In this document: in pieces, positions 1 through 8,591 of the stretch
Layout of the letters: every line of letters begins with the position of its first letter
How positions within the stretch are numbered: the stretch's first letter is position 1
Source of the DNA: JBHHYN01 sp046757565
GTDB lineage: Bacteria > Pseudomonadota > Gammaproteobacteria > Eutrophobiales > Eutrophobiaceae
Reading direction: 5' to 3'
NCBI GenBank assembly: GCA_046757565.1
Contig: JBHHYN010000040.1
Span: 1-21,118 of the forward strand
DNA length: 21,118 nucleotides
Position numbers and translations under genes: made by a program
Notes under the pieces: model-generated
Databases searched by the model: none
Told to the model about the DNA's origin: nothing
The model's input: the letters and a program-made list of their open reading frames with translations, nothing else

Positions 1-93
1 CCGAGATTACATAATAAGATCAATAAGTTAGACTTTATGAGCAGACTCTAATTATCTAAAGCCACCGTAATTATTTTCTCCGTCATCAGATAA

Positions 94-1074
94 CTACTGA
101 TGAGGCCGCCATTTCTGGATCCGGTTATTGCCAAAATCCGTCACGAAAACAGTCCCGTCAGCCGCTACCGCGACGCCCAATGGCCGGTCAAACTGTCCCT
201 GTCCATCCCCTTTCACACCAAAGCTGGACAGAAACGTCCCATCAGGTGAAAATTTCTGGATGCGGTTGTTATAGAAGTCCGTGACAAACACATTTCCGCC
301 CGGACCGATAGCGATGGAACTCACGGTGGTAAACCAGCCATTGAATGGGCCTTTAATATTGATCGCAAACGGTCCGCCCCACTTGCTCAGAAATTGCCCG
401 TCGCCCGAAAATGCCTGGACACGATCATTGTAACCGTCTGCTGCATACAAGGTGCTGTCGGCAGAAACAGCTACATCCGTCGGATAATTAAATTCTCCCG
501 CCCGGATACCGACCTTCCCGGTCGTTCCCCATTGTTCGATAAATTTTCCATCGGCTTGTAAGTGTTGAATGCGCTGATTGTAAAAATCAGCAACAAACAG
601 ATCCCCTTTGGGAGCGACAGCAACACCACCCGGGGCATTGAACTGGCCAGGGCCAGCGCCTGCCTGTCCAATAATGCGCCTCGGGGATCCGTCGAGACTG
701 AAGACCTGGATCCGATCATTAAAGTACTCCGGTACAAACAACTCGCCGTCATGAATGCTAAGGTTCATGGGCCGGCCAAGTTGGCCAAAGGCGTCGCCTG
801 TGTGTCCGAATTCGCGTTTGAAGTTGCCGTCGAAATCGAAAACCTGGATACGGCCATTGCGCGAGTCGGCAATGAACACCTCGCCGTTGGCGATGGCAAT
901 GCCGGTTGGATCATTAAACTGCCCCACATCTTGACCCATCCCGCCCCAGGCCTTGACAAAGTCATAACCGGGTTGTTTGGCAAACGGGACGAATACAAGC
1001 AAGCTAATCGTAAGTAAAAATACGATTACCATCAGAGGAACGCCAATCCATTTAATAAGGGTTTTGCGTTGCAT
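94..1074 (-). CDS. Membrane-anchored six-bladed NHL-repeat beta-propeller protein
   Basis: The 326-residue product has one hydrophobic segment (about residues 8-31) and then about six NHL-type repeats. Each repeat carries the pattern 'GQF..P.GIA(V/I)...G.(V/L)F(V/I)AD...NRIQ.F..DG.F...(F/W)G', for example FVADFYNQRIQ and FVTDFYNNRIQ. This predicts a periplasmic beta-propeller anchored in the inner membrane. NHL propellers usually bind proteins or ligands; no catalytic residues can be assigned. It is the last gene of a three-gene operon, 11 bp after the barrel gene, so metal-stress expression is inferred from context. The ATG at 1074 has only a weak GAG-type ribosome site. Family assignment is firm; the function is unknown. 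Confidence 0.88.
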   Translation of the reverse strand: MQRKTLIKWIGVPLMVIVFLLTISLLVFVPFAKQPGYDFVKAWGGMGQDVGQFNDPTGIAIANGEVFIADSRNGRIQVFDFDGNFKREFGHTGDAFGQLGRPMNLSIHDGELFVPEYFNDRIQVFSLDGSPRRIIGQAGAGPGQFNAPGGVAVAPKGDLFVADFYNQRIQHLQADGKFIEQWGTTGKVGIRAGEFNYPTDVAVSADSTLYAADGYNDRVQAFSGDGQFLSKWGGPFAINIKGPFNGWFTTVSSIAIGPGGNVFVTDFYNNRIQKFSPDGTFLSSFGVKGDGQGQFDRPLGVAVAADGTVFVTDFGNNRIQKWRPHQ

Positions 1075-1085
1075 ATCGAGTATTC

Positions 1086-1994
1086 TCAGAAAGCGATCCG
1101 GAAACCGGCGCGGACGATGAAGTTATCTTCCAGTGCGGTGCCATTGAGATCCTGGGCGACAGGAACCTGGACGATGGTTTCCAGAATCCATCGCCTGGTC
1201 ACATACTGAACACCGGGCGAAAGAAAAAATGAAGTGCCGCCTGAGTTTGCATCTTTAGTTCCATTGATTTCATTCTTACCCTGATAGCGTAGATTCGTTT
1301 CGAGCACGCCGTAGAGAAATCCCGGCACGCCCTCACCTAGCTCGCGGGGCCAGAGGCGGTATTGCAGCGAAGCATCGAGCGTGGCTTCGTCACCAATCTC
1401 GAAATTATTGGCCTTGGTATTGCCCTTGTAGCCCGCCTGAGCGTTGACCTCATAAGCGAGTGTCTGGTAGGTGAGTACGATGCCGCCAAAAGGGTCCCAG
1501 GAACCTGAGCCAGATTGCAAGGGAGCGGGCAACGTGCCAAGGCTGTCGCGGTCATCATCGTCGCCTGTCGGCAACTCAATGCCAAGGAAGGGCGCGATGC
1601 GGAAGTTGCGGCCCGGGACGTCATGCTGATAGATGGTATAGCGCCCGAACAAGCGGGCGTCGCCGATACCATTAGTCTCCCGCGAAACCCGCTGGTTGCC
1701 TGGCGTCGTGACATCCAGCTCCTTGTCGAGATACGGCAGGACACCAAACACTGCGAGATCAGAGTTGATGCCATAACCGAGCACAGAGATGAGGCCGGGG
1801 ACGCTGAGTTCGCGATCAGCGGCGTTCGGATCATCGGTCGCTTTGCGGTAGAGAAACTGTTCACGCAGCACGAACTCGCCCTCGGCGACCGGCAGCGCTG
1901 TGTTAAAGGTCTGCGGAGCCGCCAGGACCGTGGTGGCAAAGCCAGAACCTACGAGCAGACTGAAGCCGATTACGGTGGCCATCCATCGTTTCAT
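1086..1994 (-). CDS. Outer-membrane beta-barrel protein, probably of the MetA-pathway 'transporter' family
   Basis: The 302-residue product has a clear signal peptide ending near residue 26 (VLAA/PQ). Alternating beta-strand sequence follows, with G-[LI]-x-[LF] strand ends and a terminal Phe (FRIAF), as in outer-membrane barrels. The motifs IELPTGDDD and LSPGVQYV resemble proteins annotated as 'transporter' of the MetA-pathway phenol-degradation family (PF13557), which often sit beside metal-resistance genes. The start codon overlaps the stop of the upstream HMA gene by 4 bp (ATGA), so translation is probably coupled. An AAGGAGAG ribosome site precedes it. Its likely cargo is unknown; metal efflux or metal-complex export is an inference from neighbours. 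Confidence 0.75.
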   Translation of the reverse strand: MKRWMATVIGFSLLVGSGFATTVLAAPQTFNTALPVAEGEFVLREQFLYRKATDDPNAADRELSVPGLISVLGYGINSDLAVFGVLPYLDKELDVTTPGNQRVSRETNGIGDARLFGRYTIYQHDVPGRNFRIAPFLGIELPTGDDDDRDSLGTLPAPLQSGSGSWDPFGGIVLTYQTLAYEVNAQAGYKGNTKANNFEIGDEATLDASLQYRLWPRELGEGVPGFLYGVLETNLRYQGKNEINGTKDANSGGTSFFLSPGVQYVTRRWILETIVQVPVAQDLNGTALEDNFIVRAGFRIAF

Positions 1995-2293
1995 TCACTT
2001 CTCTCCTTGCGGTTAAACCCGCGCATACTGAACCCGGCTTTATCGACGGCCCGCGCGGCGTCAGCCTGCTTCAGCGTTTTGCCCTCATTCATCGTAATCG
2101 TCACCGTACCGTTCTTGATATCGGTCGAGATCGAGTCAACACCCTGAATGCGGCTTAACTGCTTTTCGATGCCATAGGCACAGAAAGGACAGGCCAGTCC
2201 ATTGACTCCGACTGCATACTGGTCACCGGCAGCGAATAGGGAAGCACTCCAAAGAAGCAGGAATAGGGGCAGTATAATAAGCTTGTTCATCAC
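1991..2293 (-). CDS. Secreted heavy-metal-associated (HMA/MerP-like) domain protein
   Basis: The 100-residue protein has an N-terminal signal peptide (residues 1 to about 21, rich in Leu/Ile). One HMA fold follows, with the metal-binding CxxC as CPFC (Cys35, Cys38) in the context NGLACPFCAYG, and then GVDSI and GTVTITM strand motifs. It should bind a soft metal (Cu, Hg, Zn or Cd) in the periplasm, like MerP; the identity of the metal cannot be read from the sequence. It is the first gene of the operon and has a good AAAGGAGATG ribosome site. The MerR-type promoter lies about 130 bp upstream. The start at 2293 is preferred because the ribosome site fits it. Confidence 0.85.
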   Translation of the reverse strand: MMNKLIILPLFLLLWSASLFAAGDQYAVGVNGLACPFCAYGIEKQLSRIQGVDSISTDIKNGTVTITMNEGKTLKQADAARAVDKAGFSMRGFNRKERSE

Positions 2294-2429
2294 ATCATCT
2301 CCTTTAAAAAATCATAATTTGTTTAGCAGTTCCGAAGTAATCCGAATGGGTTAACGCCAATGACTTAAGTAACAGCACAATGACGCTTTGTTCCCGTTGT
2401 TTAAAACACTCTGGCCTGCATGTACTGAT

Positions 2430-2460
2430 ACCCTACAACCTGGAGTTGACTCCATGTCAA
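2430..2460 (-). promoter_or_regulatory. MerR-family promoter/operator for the HMA-barrel-NHL operon
   Basis: On the minus strand there is a -35 box TTGACA (2455-2460), a spacer of exactly 19 bp and a -10 box TAGGGT (2430-2435). The spacer holds the dyad TGGAGT-CA-ACTCCA. An overlong 19-bp spacer with a central dyad is the hallmark of promoters activated by MerR-family metal sensors (MerR, CueR, ZntR, CadR, PbrR), which twist the DNA to align the two boxes. It points at the gene starting at 2293. No MerR-family gene is present in this window. Which member binds here is not determined. Confidence 0.75.
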
Positions 2461-2586
2461 GCCCTTTTTGATAAAAAATTTCTTGTCCTGGCTCACGGTA
2501 GGTTACGGGTTAAAAGCGAGGGCACGAAGTCAAGATATGGCTAGCGAAATAAAACAAGTCTCGTCTCACGCAGTTATTCCTCATCT
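2461..2586. other. Non-coding gap between HMA remnant and MerR-type promoter
   Basis: The 126 bp hold no convincing ORF. It is upstream DNA for the minus-strand operon and downstream DNA of the ATPase remnant. I see no strong terminator hairpin. From 2294 to 2429 the sequence is the presumed 5' untranslated leader of the operon, with no obvious structure. Confidence 0.4.
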
Positions 2587-2940
2587 TTACGTGTCGCCAC
2601 ATCTGTGACCAATCCGGCCCAGGGTTTCACATAATTGCTCCTTCCCGAGCGTCGGGTCAACCATTCGGATGATGACGAGTTTTTCCGCGAGTTCACCCGC
2701 TACGCTTTCAACACCAGGAAGTGCACCGAGCGCCTCCCGGATCCGTGCCAGGCAACTCTCGCAGTGCATGCTCGGTACCGTTAATGTCACGGTTTTTATT
2801 ATGCCCTCCCCCTTTTCTGCGACCCGGCCCCGGGGCAGCAGCCGCCCGGCAAAGGAGTTCAGCAACACTGTGGTCACGCTGGCGGCCATGGCGATCATGG
2901 CCATTACCGGGTGCACCAGCCCGGTGATGGCGGCGGGCAT
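2587..2940 (-). pseudogene. 3' remnant of a P-type metal ATPase carrying a C-terminal HMA domain
   Basis: Read on the minus strand, about 117 codons encode a piece like the last membrane segment of copper/heavy-metal P-type ATPases (HPVMAMIAMAAS, then LLNSFAGRLLPR). This is followed in the same frame by a complete HMA domain with the CxxC motif MHCESC and the ending GRIGHRC. The frame stays open to 3042, but the residues beyond about 2940 are antisense to a cusA remnant and are not ATPase. The ATP-binding, phosphorylation (DKTGT) and CPC segments are all missing, so this is a truncated relic. It might still be translated as a small HMA protein from an internal start, but no clear ribosome site or promoter supports that. 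Confidence 0.7.
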
Positions 2941-4077
2941 CCGCTCGGCTCTCGGTATTAAGATCTTCGGCCCGGACCTCGCCACCATCGAGCGGACGGG
3001 CGTGGACATCGAACGGGCGTTGCTTGAGGACGAACGTACCAAACCGTATACCCGTAGTGCCTTTGCCGAGCGGGCGACCGGGGGCTACTTCCTCGATTTC
3101 AACATCGACCGCAAAGCCGCGGCCCGCTTTGGCCTGAACATTGGCGACATCCAGGATGTCATCGAGGCCGCTATGGGCGGCGCGAAGGTAAGTGAAACCG
3201 TTGAAGGGCGGGAGCGCTACGGCATACTAGTGCGCTATGCGCGCGAATATCGCGACAACATCGAAGCCCTCGAGCGTGTGTTTGTCATCACCTCAACCGG
3301 CGCACAGATCCCCATCACCCAGGCCGCCGATATCCACTTTCGTACCGGTCCGCCGGCACTCAGGAACGAAGACGGTCAATTGGTCAGCTTTGTATTCGTT
3401 GATGTGAACGATGACATCGGCATTGCCGATTACGTTGACCTGGCACGCGGAGTCGTGGCTGACAAGGTCAGTATCACGCCCGGTTAGCGCATTGACTGGG
3501 CCGGTCAGTTTACCTACTTCGAACGGGCCAAAGCACGGCTTTCTGTTCTGGTGCCACTGACGATTTTCGTCATCTTCTTCATGCTCTACATGCACCGCAA
3601 ATCCATAACCGAGACGCTGGTGGTGATGACGGCGCTGCCGTTCTCGCTCATCGGCAGCATCTGGCTGTTGGCCGCGCTTGGTTACAACCTGAGTGTGGCC
3701 GTGGCGGTCGGCATGATCGCGGTCGCGGGTCTCGCGGTCGAGTTGGGTCTCTTGATGATGCTGTATCTGGATCTCGCGTGGCGGAAGCAACGCGACGCAG
3801 GACTCATCAAAAGTCGATTGGACCTGACCGCGGCCATCATGGTCGGCGCCAGCCACCGGATACGGCCGATGCTGATGACCGGCCTGGCGCTGTTTCTGGG
3901 CCTCGTGCCCATTATGTACAGTACCGGCGCCGGCACGGATGTAATGAAACGCATTGCGGCGCCCATGCTGGCGGGGTGGTGACATCATTGTTTACGGTGT
4001 TACTGGTGTTCCCGGTTATTTTTGCAATCTGGAGAACGTATTCTCTGAATTCTGGTAAACGCATACGAACCGGGTAA
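2936..4077 (+). pseudogene. Decayed 3' third of a CusA/CzcA-type heavy-metal RND pump gene
   Basis: From 2936 the plus strand matches the C-terminal third of CusA-type pumps, with GIRSALGIKIFGPDLATIE, DIDRxAAARFGLNIxDIQ-like, and GYNLSVAVAVGMIAVAG in a late membrane segment. It is broken in three ways. About two thirds of the gene (N-terminal) is absent. A TAG at 3485-3487 interrupts a PG(Y)RIDWAGQF context where the family has Tyr. A one-base loss in the G-run at 3973-3976 throws the tail into another frame, which then reads VVTSLFTVLLVFPVIFAIW before a stop at 4077. It is visibly richer in G+C than the flanking non-coding DNA. It converges on the CDF gene. Confidence 0.88.
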
Positions 4078-4154
4078 TTAAATAATGAGTGTCTTTGTAT
4101 CACCCGTATCATCCAGGCTGCCTACTTCTATGTCACAATCACAATTTGTCATTG

Positions 4155-5090
4155 TTAATGTCCGGATATCACTTCTTTATCATTACAGGAATATTCTACT
4201 GGGATACCATCAAACTCAAATTCCAGCGTTGAATGACCAATGTCAAATTTATTCTTGAGAAGGGTTTTTAACCGGTGTTTGGTCGTTTCCGTGTGTTCTA
4301 TATCCCGGTAATCGATCTTGACATGCGCTTCCAGGGCGCATTCATTTTCATCGAGTTCCCAGATATGCACATGATAGACCTGCTGCACATACGGGACCTT
4401 TTCCATCTCCCTGACAACATCGCGCAGCTTGATATGGGTTGGAGTGCTTTGCATGAGAATACGGATCACCACGCAGATTTCTGTAATGCCATGATAAATA
4501 ATGTAGGCAGCTATCAGTAAAGTACAGAGAATATCGGCCAGATACCATTCATATAAAATAATAAGACTGCCGGCGACGATTACCGCAATACTGCCCAGCG
4601 CATCTGCGAGGTTATGTAAGTAGGCGGCGCGCATATTGAGACTTTCCCCGGACAGGGCATGGGTCAACAGTACGGTAACGCTATCAATGATTAAGGCGAT
4701 AGCGGCAATGATCACTACCATCCAGCCCACAACCGGTTGCGGGTGAAAACTTCTGGCAATCGCCTCTACGATGAGAAATCCACCAATGATTAACAGGCTG
4801 GTTAAGTTAATCATGGCGCCAATCAACTCGGCACGCTTATAGCCGAATGTCCTGTCACTATCCGCCGGTTTGCCTGCCCACCGGCGTGCAATGATGGCAA
4901 TGGCCAGTGAAGCGGCATCACTCAGATTGTGTAGCGCATCGGCGATGAGGGCGAGGCTCCCCGAAATCATACCGCCGGCAACCTGTACTACCGTGAGGAT
5001 AAGATTCACAAGGAATGCCCAAAGCAACCGGTTCAGTCCTTTCTCCAGGGTGTGATGAACAGGGTGATGGTGTTCGTGAGAACGATTCAC
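4155..5090 (-). CDS. czcD: CDF-family zinc (divalent metal) exporter, CzcD/ZitB-like
   Basis: The 311-residue protein is an inner-membrane metal/proton antiporter with about six membrane segments. It begins with a His-rich tail (HEHHHPVHH) and ends with a cytosolic ferredoxin-like domain (VYHVHIWELDENECALEAHV). The transport site reads ADALHNLSD in TM2 (His54, Asp58) and LHNLADALGS in TM5 (His159, Asp163). An HD-HD site is the arrangement associated with zinc preference in this family; DD-HD types also carry cadmium. The start is a GTG at 5090 with GGAG about 9 bp upstream. It is the last gene of the czc operon, 41 bp after the PII-like gene, and could move cytosolic zinc to the periplasm for the RND pump. 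Confidence 0.92.
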   Translation of the reverse strand: MNRSHEHHHPVHHTLEKGLNRLLWAFLVNLILTVVQVAGGMISGSLALIADALHNLSDAASLAIAIIARRWAGKPADSDRTFGYKRAELIGAMINLTSLLIIGGFLIVEAIARSFHPQPVVGWMVVIIAAIALIIDSVTVLLTHALSGESLNMRAAYLHNLADALGSIAVIVAGSLIILYEWYLADILCTLLIAAYIIYHGITEICVVIRILMQSTPTHIKLRDVVREMEKVPYVQQVYHVHIWELDENECALEAHVKIDYRDIEHTETTKHRLKTLLKNKFDIGHSTLEFEFDGIPVEYSCNDKEVISGH

Positions 5091-5131
5091 TATTCAGTTC
5101 TCCGTATGATTAAGTCAGCAATAATGGGAGG

Positions 5132-5449
5132 TTACACTTCATCTATCTCGTAGACATCAGAAATCTCACTCACATAGATACAACCGGCCTGCGGTTTGCC
5201 GGTACGGGCATTGTCGCGAATAATCCGGATGGCTACATCACGCCGGCTCTCCCCACAGATCACCTCCAGCTTGGCCTCGGTGACGACTTCTTCGCCTATC
5301 TCGATAGAGTATTCCTGCTTGCTTACATCATCTGATTTTAGAATGCCTTTAACATCAATGACCGACAGGCGCTGAAAACCGGCTTCATGAAGCTTGTGTA
5401 TCACATCAGCGATCCGGTTTCTGTGTATAAATGCCTTGAGTTCAATCAT
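5132..5449 (-). CDS. PII-like signalling protein associated with heavy-metal RND efflux (PII-NG type)
   Basis: The 105-residue protein has the PII ferredoxin-like layout. It starts MIELKAFIHRNRIADVIHKL, like the first beta-alpha unit of GlnB, and retains a PII C-terminal signature-like stretch TGKPQAGCIYVSEISDVYEI (GlnB has TGxxGDGKIFV). The T-loop lacks the uridylylated Tyr context of GlnB/GlnK, so nitrogen control is unlikely. A divergent PII group next to CusABC-type efflux genes has been described (PII-NG), and this gene fits. It lies 31 bp after czcA with a GAGG ribosome site, inside the efflux operon. Its ligand (nucleotide, metal or both) and its target are unknown; the pump or the CDF exporter is a reasonable guess. 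Confidence 0.82.
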   Translation of the reverse strand: MIELKAFIHRNRIADVIHKLHEAGFQRLSVIDVKGILKSDDVSKQEYSIEIGEEVVTEAKLEVICGESRRDVAIRIIRDNARTGKPQAGCIYVSEISDVYEIDEV

Positions 5450-5480
5450 CTTTTATTACCTCATACGATATATGTGAAAA

Positions 5481-8400
5481 TTAACTACTCCGTCCAGGCC
5501 TGCCCTCAATCCATTCGTAGATAACAGGTAAAATCACCAGTGTGAGGACGGTGGACGTGAGTAAACCGCCGACCACGACCGTAGCCAGTGGCCGCTGTGT
5601 TTCCGCGCCCACCCCACTCGAGAGCAGCATGGGTATTAAGCCTAAAATGGCCACGCTTGCCGTCATCAGGACGGGACGCAAACGGAGTTCCGCGCCTTTG
5701 CGCACCGCCTCTGCGACACTCAGGCCTTTGTTGCGCAATTCATTGATAAAACTCACCAGCACAATGCCGTTTAGCATGGCCACGCCGAATACGGCGATAA
5801 AGCCAATCGCTGACGGCACCGAAAGATATTGCCCTGTAATGAAAAGAGAAATCAAACCGCCTATTGTCGCGAACGGGACATTGGCAATAATTAGTGTGGC
5901 ATATTTAACGGAATTAAATGCAGTGTACAAAAGCACGAAGATAAAGAAGATAGTCAAAGGCACAATAATCGATAAGCGTGTTAAGGCACGTTGCTGGTTC
6001 TCAAATGCGCCGCCCCATTCAATCCAGTAGCCGGGCGGGATGTCCACTTGTTCCTGTATCAGGGCGTTGGCATCTTTCACAAAACTATCCACATCACGCC
6101 CTCGCACATCCATCTGGATCACCGCATAGCGCTGTAGTTGTTCCCGGCGGACGAATGAGTAACCTTCTGCAACCGTGATATCGGTCACTTGTGCCAGGGA
6201 AATAATGGCGCCATTTGCGGTTCTGAGGGGGATATTGCGAATGGTCTCAACCGATGCTTTGGCGGCGTCATCAAGCCGGGCGGTAATATCAAAGCGCTTC
6301 ACGCCATCTATCAGAGTTGTCACCGGTTCGTTGCCGATCCCTGTCCGTATCACCGTCAGCACGACATCGGCATTGATCCCATAACGGGCCAGACGTTCAC
6401 GGTTGACCTGGATACGGATCTGTGGCTTGCCCAGATTGGCTTCCAGAGAAAGATCGGCCACGCCCGGAACCCGGGCAACCACATCTTTTAGCCTGGCCGA
6501 CAATCGATCCAGTTCTGCCAGGTCTTCGCCATACAATTTAATCGATAGTGTGGCGCGGACACCGGAGATGAGTTCCTCCACCCGCATCTGGATTGGTTGG
6601 GTAAAGGCAATCACCGCCGTGGGCACTACTTCTTCAAGTTCCTTACGCATCGCATCGGCCAGTTCTTCAAAGCTGCGTTCACTCTGCCACTCCTCTACTG
6701 GATTCAATTCAGTATAAATTTCCATATAGTTGACATCGGCCGTCTCGCCTTTCTCCGCACGGCCTATCATGGCCAGGGTCGTTTTGACTTCCGGAAAATC
6801 AGACAATGCGTTTTCGATATCCTTTGAGATCGCAATGGATTGATCCAACGAGGTTGACGGGATCGATGTGACCCGCCACATAATGGAACCCTCTTGCAGG
6901 GTCGGCATGAATTCTTTTCCAAGAAACGGAAACAGGGCCAGACTCACAAGCAGTAATGACGCTGCTATACCAACGATTGTTTTCTTATGTGACAGTGACC
7001 AATACAAGAGGGGCAAATACATGGACTTGATCCCACGGACAAGCAGGGTATGCCGCTCCGCTTTAGGTTTCAGGATCAATGCCGCCAGTACCGGTATCAA
7101 GGTCAATGTCAATAATAAGGAACCAGCCATGGCATAACTGATGTTAAAGGCCATGGGTTTGAATAACTTCCCTTCCAGGCCCTGCAGGCTGAATAAAGGC
7201 AAGAACACAATAATGATAATCAGAATGGCAAAGGCAACGGGATTTGCGACTTCACGTGCTGCAGCCAATACAGCAGAGGTCCGATTCACTTTGCCGCCTT
7301 TCACATGACGCTCTGCCATGATACGGAAGGAATTCTCTACCGTCACCACCGCGCCATCGATCATCATGCCCATCCCGATAGCCAGACCGGCGAGGGACAT
7401 CAGATTGGCTGATAATCCCGCTTGTTGCATAAAAATGAAGGCGATTAACATTGCCAATGGTAAAGCAGTAATCACCACCAGCGCCGACCGAATTCCCCCC
7501 AAAAAGAGAAACAGCACGATAGCGACTAAAATCGCCCCTTCAATCAGTGCACGCACTGCGGTGGATACGGCTTTTTCGACCAGATCAGTACGGTCGTAGA
7601 TGGGCCGGACCGAGACGTTACCGGGTAATGCCTCGCGTACGATATTCAATTTGGCCTTGACCGCATCGACGACATTCTTGGCATTCTCGCCAATCCTCGC
7701 CAGGGCCATGCCCAATACAACTTCTTCGCCATCCCGGGTTACAGCACCGAAGCGCAATGCGGGGGCCTGCTGAATGACGGCGATATCCCGCAAATAAACC
7801 GGCGTCCCGTCCTCAACCTTGACTACGATATTGCCGATATCCTGCTCGTTTCGTACCAGACCCAGACCACGGATCAGGTATTGCTCGGGGCCTTGATCGA
7901 TATATTGGCCGCCTACTTGCCGGTTATTCGCCGCCAGCACTTCCATGACATCACGAAAGGTGAGGTTGTACTCAATCAATTGCAGCGGATTGATCACCAC
8001 CTGATACTGGCGCTGTTGCCCGCCCCATGATGTCACATCATCAACACCTGGAGCAGTTCGGAGAATGAGTCGTACTTGCCAGTCCTGCAAGGTGCGCAGA
8101 TCCATATCTGTCACCGCATCGTCCAGTGCATTATCAGCACGTTCAATGGTATACCAGAAAACCTGGCCGAGCCCGGAGGTGTTTGGTCCCATTGATGGGG
8201 CACCATAACCTGCCGGAATACGTTCCCTGACCTCCTGCAAACGTTCCATTACCAACCGCCGTGCGAAGTAAATATCCATACCATCTTCGAAATACACTGC
8301 TACATAAGACAAGCCAAACAAACTGACCGATCGGATCTGTTCAACACCAGTCAAACCCGCCATGGCCGATTCAACCTGAAAGGTCAATAATTTTTCCACG

Positions 8401-8579
8401 TCTTCCGCTGCCAGTCCGGGCGCCTCGGTAAAGATATTGACTTGTGTAGGGGTAACGTCCGGGAAGGCGTCAATCGGTACCGTTATCACGGCACGCCAGC
8501 CGAGAAATGCAATAACACCAAAAATGATAATGACCAGGAATTTATAGCGTAATGACGCTTCGACCAGTTTCTCTAACAT
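5481..8579 (-). CDS. czcA: Heavy-metal RND efflux pump inner-membrane subunit, CzcA/CusA family
   Basis: The full-length 1032-residue proton-driven RND transporter forms the inner-membrane trimer of a CBA efflux complex. It starts MLEKLVEASLRYKFLVII and has the porter motif VPIDAFPDVTPTQVNIFTEAPG. TM4 reads GMGMMIDGAVVTVEN, followed by VFLPLFSLQGLEGKLFKPMA. CzcA proper has DFGxxxDGAxxxVEN; here the first Asp is replaced by Gly and only the second remains, as in CusA-type pumps, so metal specificity cannot be called Zn/Cd/Co from this alone. Good AGGAG ribosome site; 12 bp after czcB. The neighbouring PII-like, CDF and CzcI-like genes favour divalent metals. Confidence 0.95.
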   Translation of the reverse strand: MLEKLVEASLRYKFLVIIIFGVIAFLGWRAVITVPIDAFPDVTPTQVNIFTEAPGLAAEDVEKLLTFQVESAMAGLTGVEQIRSVSLFGLSYVAVYFEDGMDIYFARRLVMERLQEVRERIPAGYGAPSMGPNTSGLGQVFWYTIERADNALDDAVTDMDLRTLQDWQVRLILRTAPGVDDVTSWGGQQRQYQVVINPLQLIEYNLTFRDVMEVLAANNRQVGGQYIDQGPEQYLIRGLGLVRNEQDIGNIVVKVEDGTPVYLRDIAVIQQAPALRFGAVTRDGEEVVLGMALARIGENAKNVVDAVKAKLNIVREALPGNVSVRPIYDRTDLVEKAVSTAVRALIEGAILVAIVLFLFLGGIRSALVVITALPLAMLIAFIFMQQAGLSANLMSLAGLAIGMGMMIDGAVVTVENSFRIMAERHVKGGKVNRTSAVLAAAREVANPVAFAILIIIIVFLPLFSLQGLEGKLFKPMAFNISYAMAGSLLLTLTLIPVLAALILKPKAERHTLLVRGIKSMYLPLLYWSLSHKKTIVGIAASLLLVSLALFPFLGKEFMPTLQEGSIMWRVTSIPSTSLDQSIAISKDIENALSDFPEVKTTLAMIGRAEKGETADVNYMEIYTELNPVEEWQSERSFEELADAMRKELEEVVPTAVIAFTQPIQMRVEELISGVRATLSIKLYGEDLAELDRLSARLKDVVARVPGVADLSLEANLGKPQIRIQVNRERLARYGINADVVLTVIRTGIGNEPVTTLIDGVKRFDITARLDDAAKASVETIRNIPLRTANGAIISLAQVTDITVAEGYSFVRREQLQRYAVIQMDVRGRDVDSFVKDANALIQEQVDIPPGYWIEWGGAFENQQRALTRLSIIVPLTIFFIFVLLYTAFNSVKYATLIIANVPFATIGGLISLFITGQYLSVPSAIGFIAVFGVAMLNGIVLVSFINELRNKGLSVAEAVRKGAELRLRPVLMTASVAILGLIPMLLSSGVGAETQRPLATVVVGGLLTSTVLTLVILPVIYEWIEGRPGRSS

Positions 8580-8591
8580 AATAATGGTCTC

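Noticed and set aside
1515..2147. 210-codon plus-strand frame opposite the barrel gene
   Set aside because: It is a shadow frame of the minus-strand barrel and HMA genes, without its own ribosome site or family match.
2669..2935. Apparent N-terminal extension of the cusA fragment
   Set aside because: This stretch is antisense to the ATPase-HMA remnant and has no RND similarity; pump similarity begins only at about 2936.
2941..3042. Apparent N-terminal extension of the ATPase-HMA remnant
   Set aside because: The residues are antisense to clear cusA coding sequence (FGPDLATIE) and show no ATPase similarity.
3551..3982. Separate 143-codon membrane protein gene
   Set aside because: It is the continuation of the cusA remnant after the in-frame TAG at 3485, not an independent gene.
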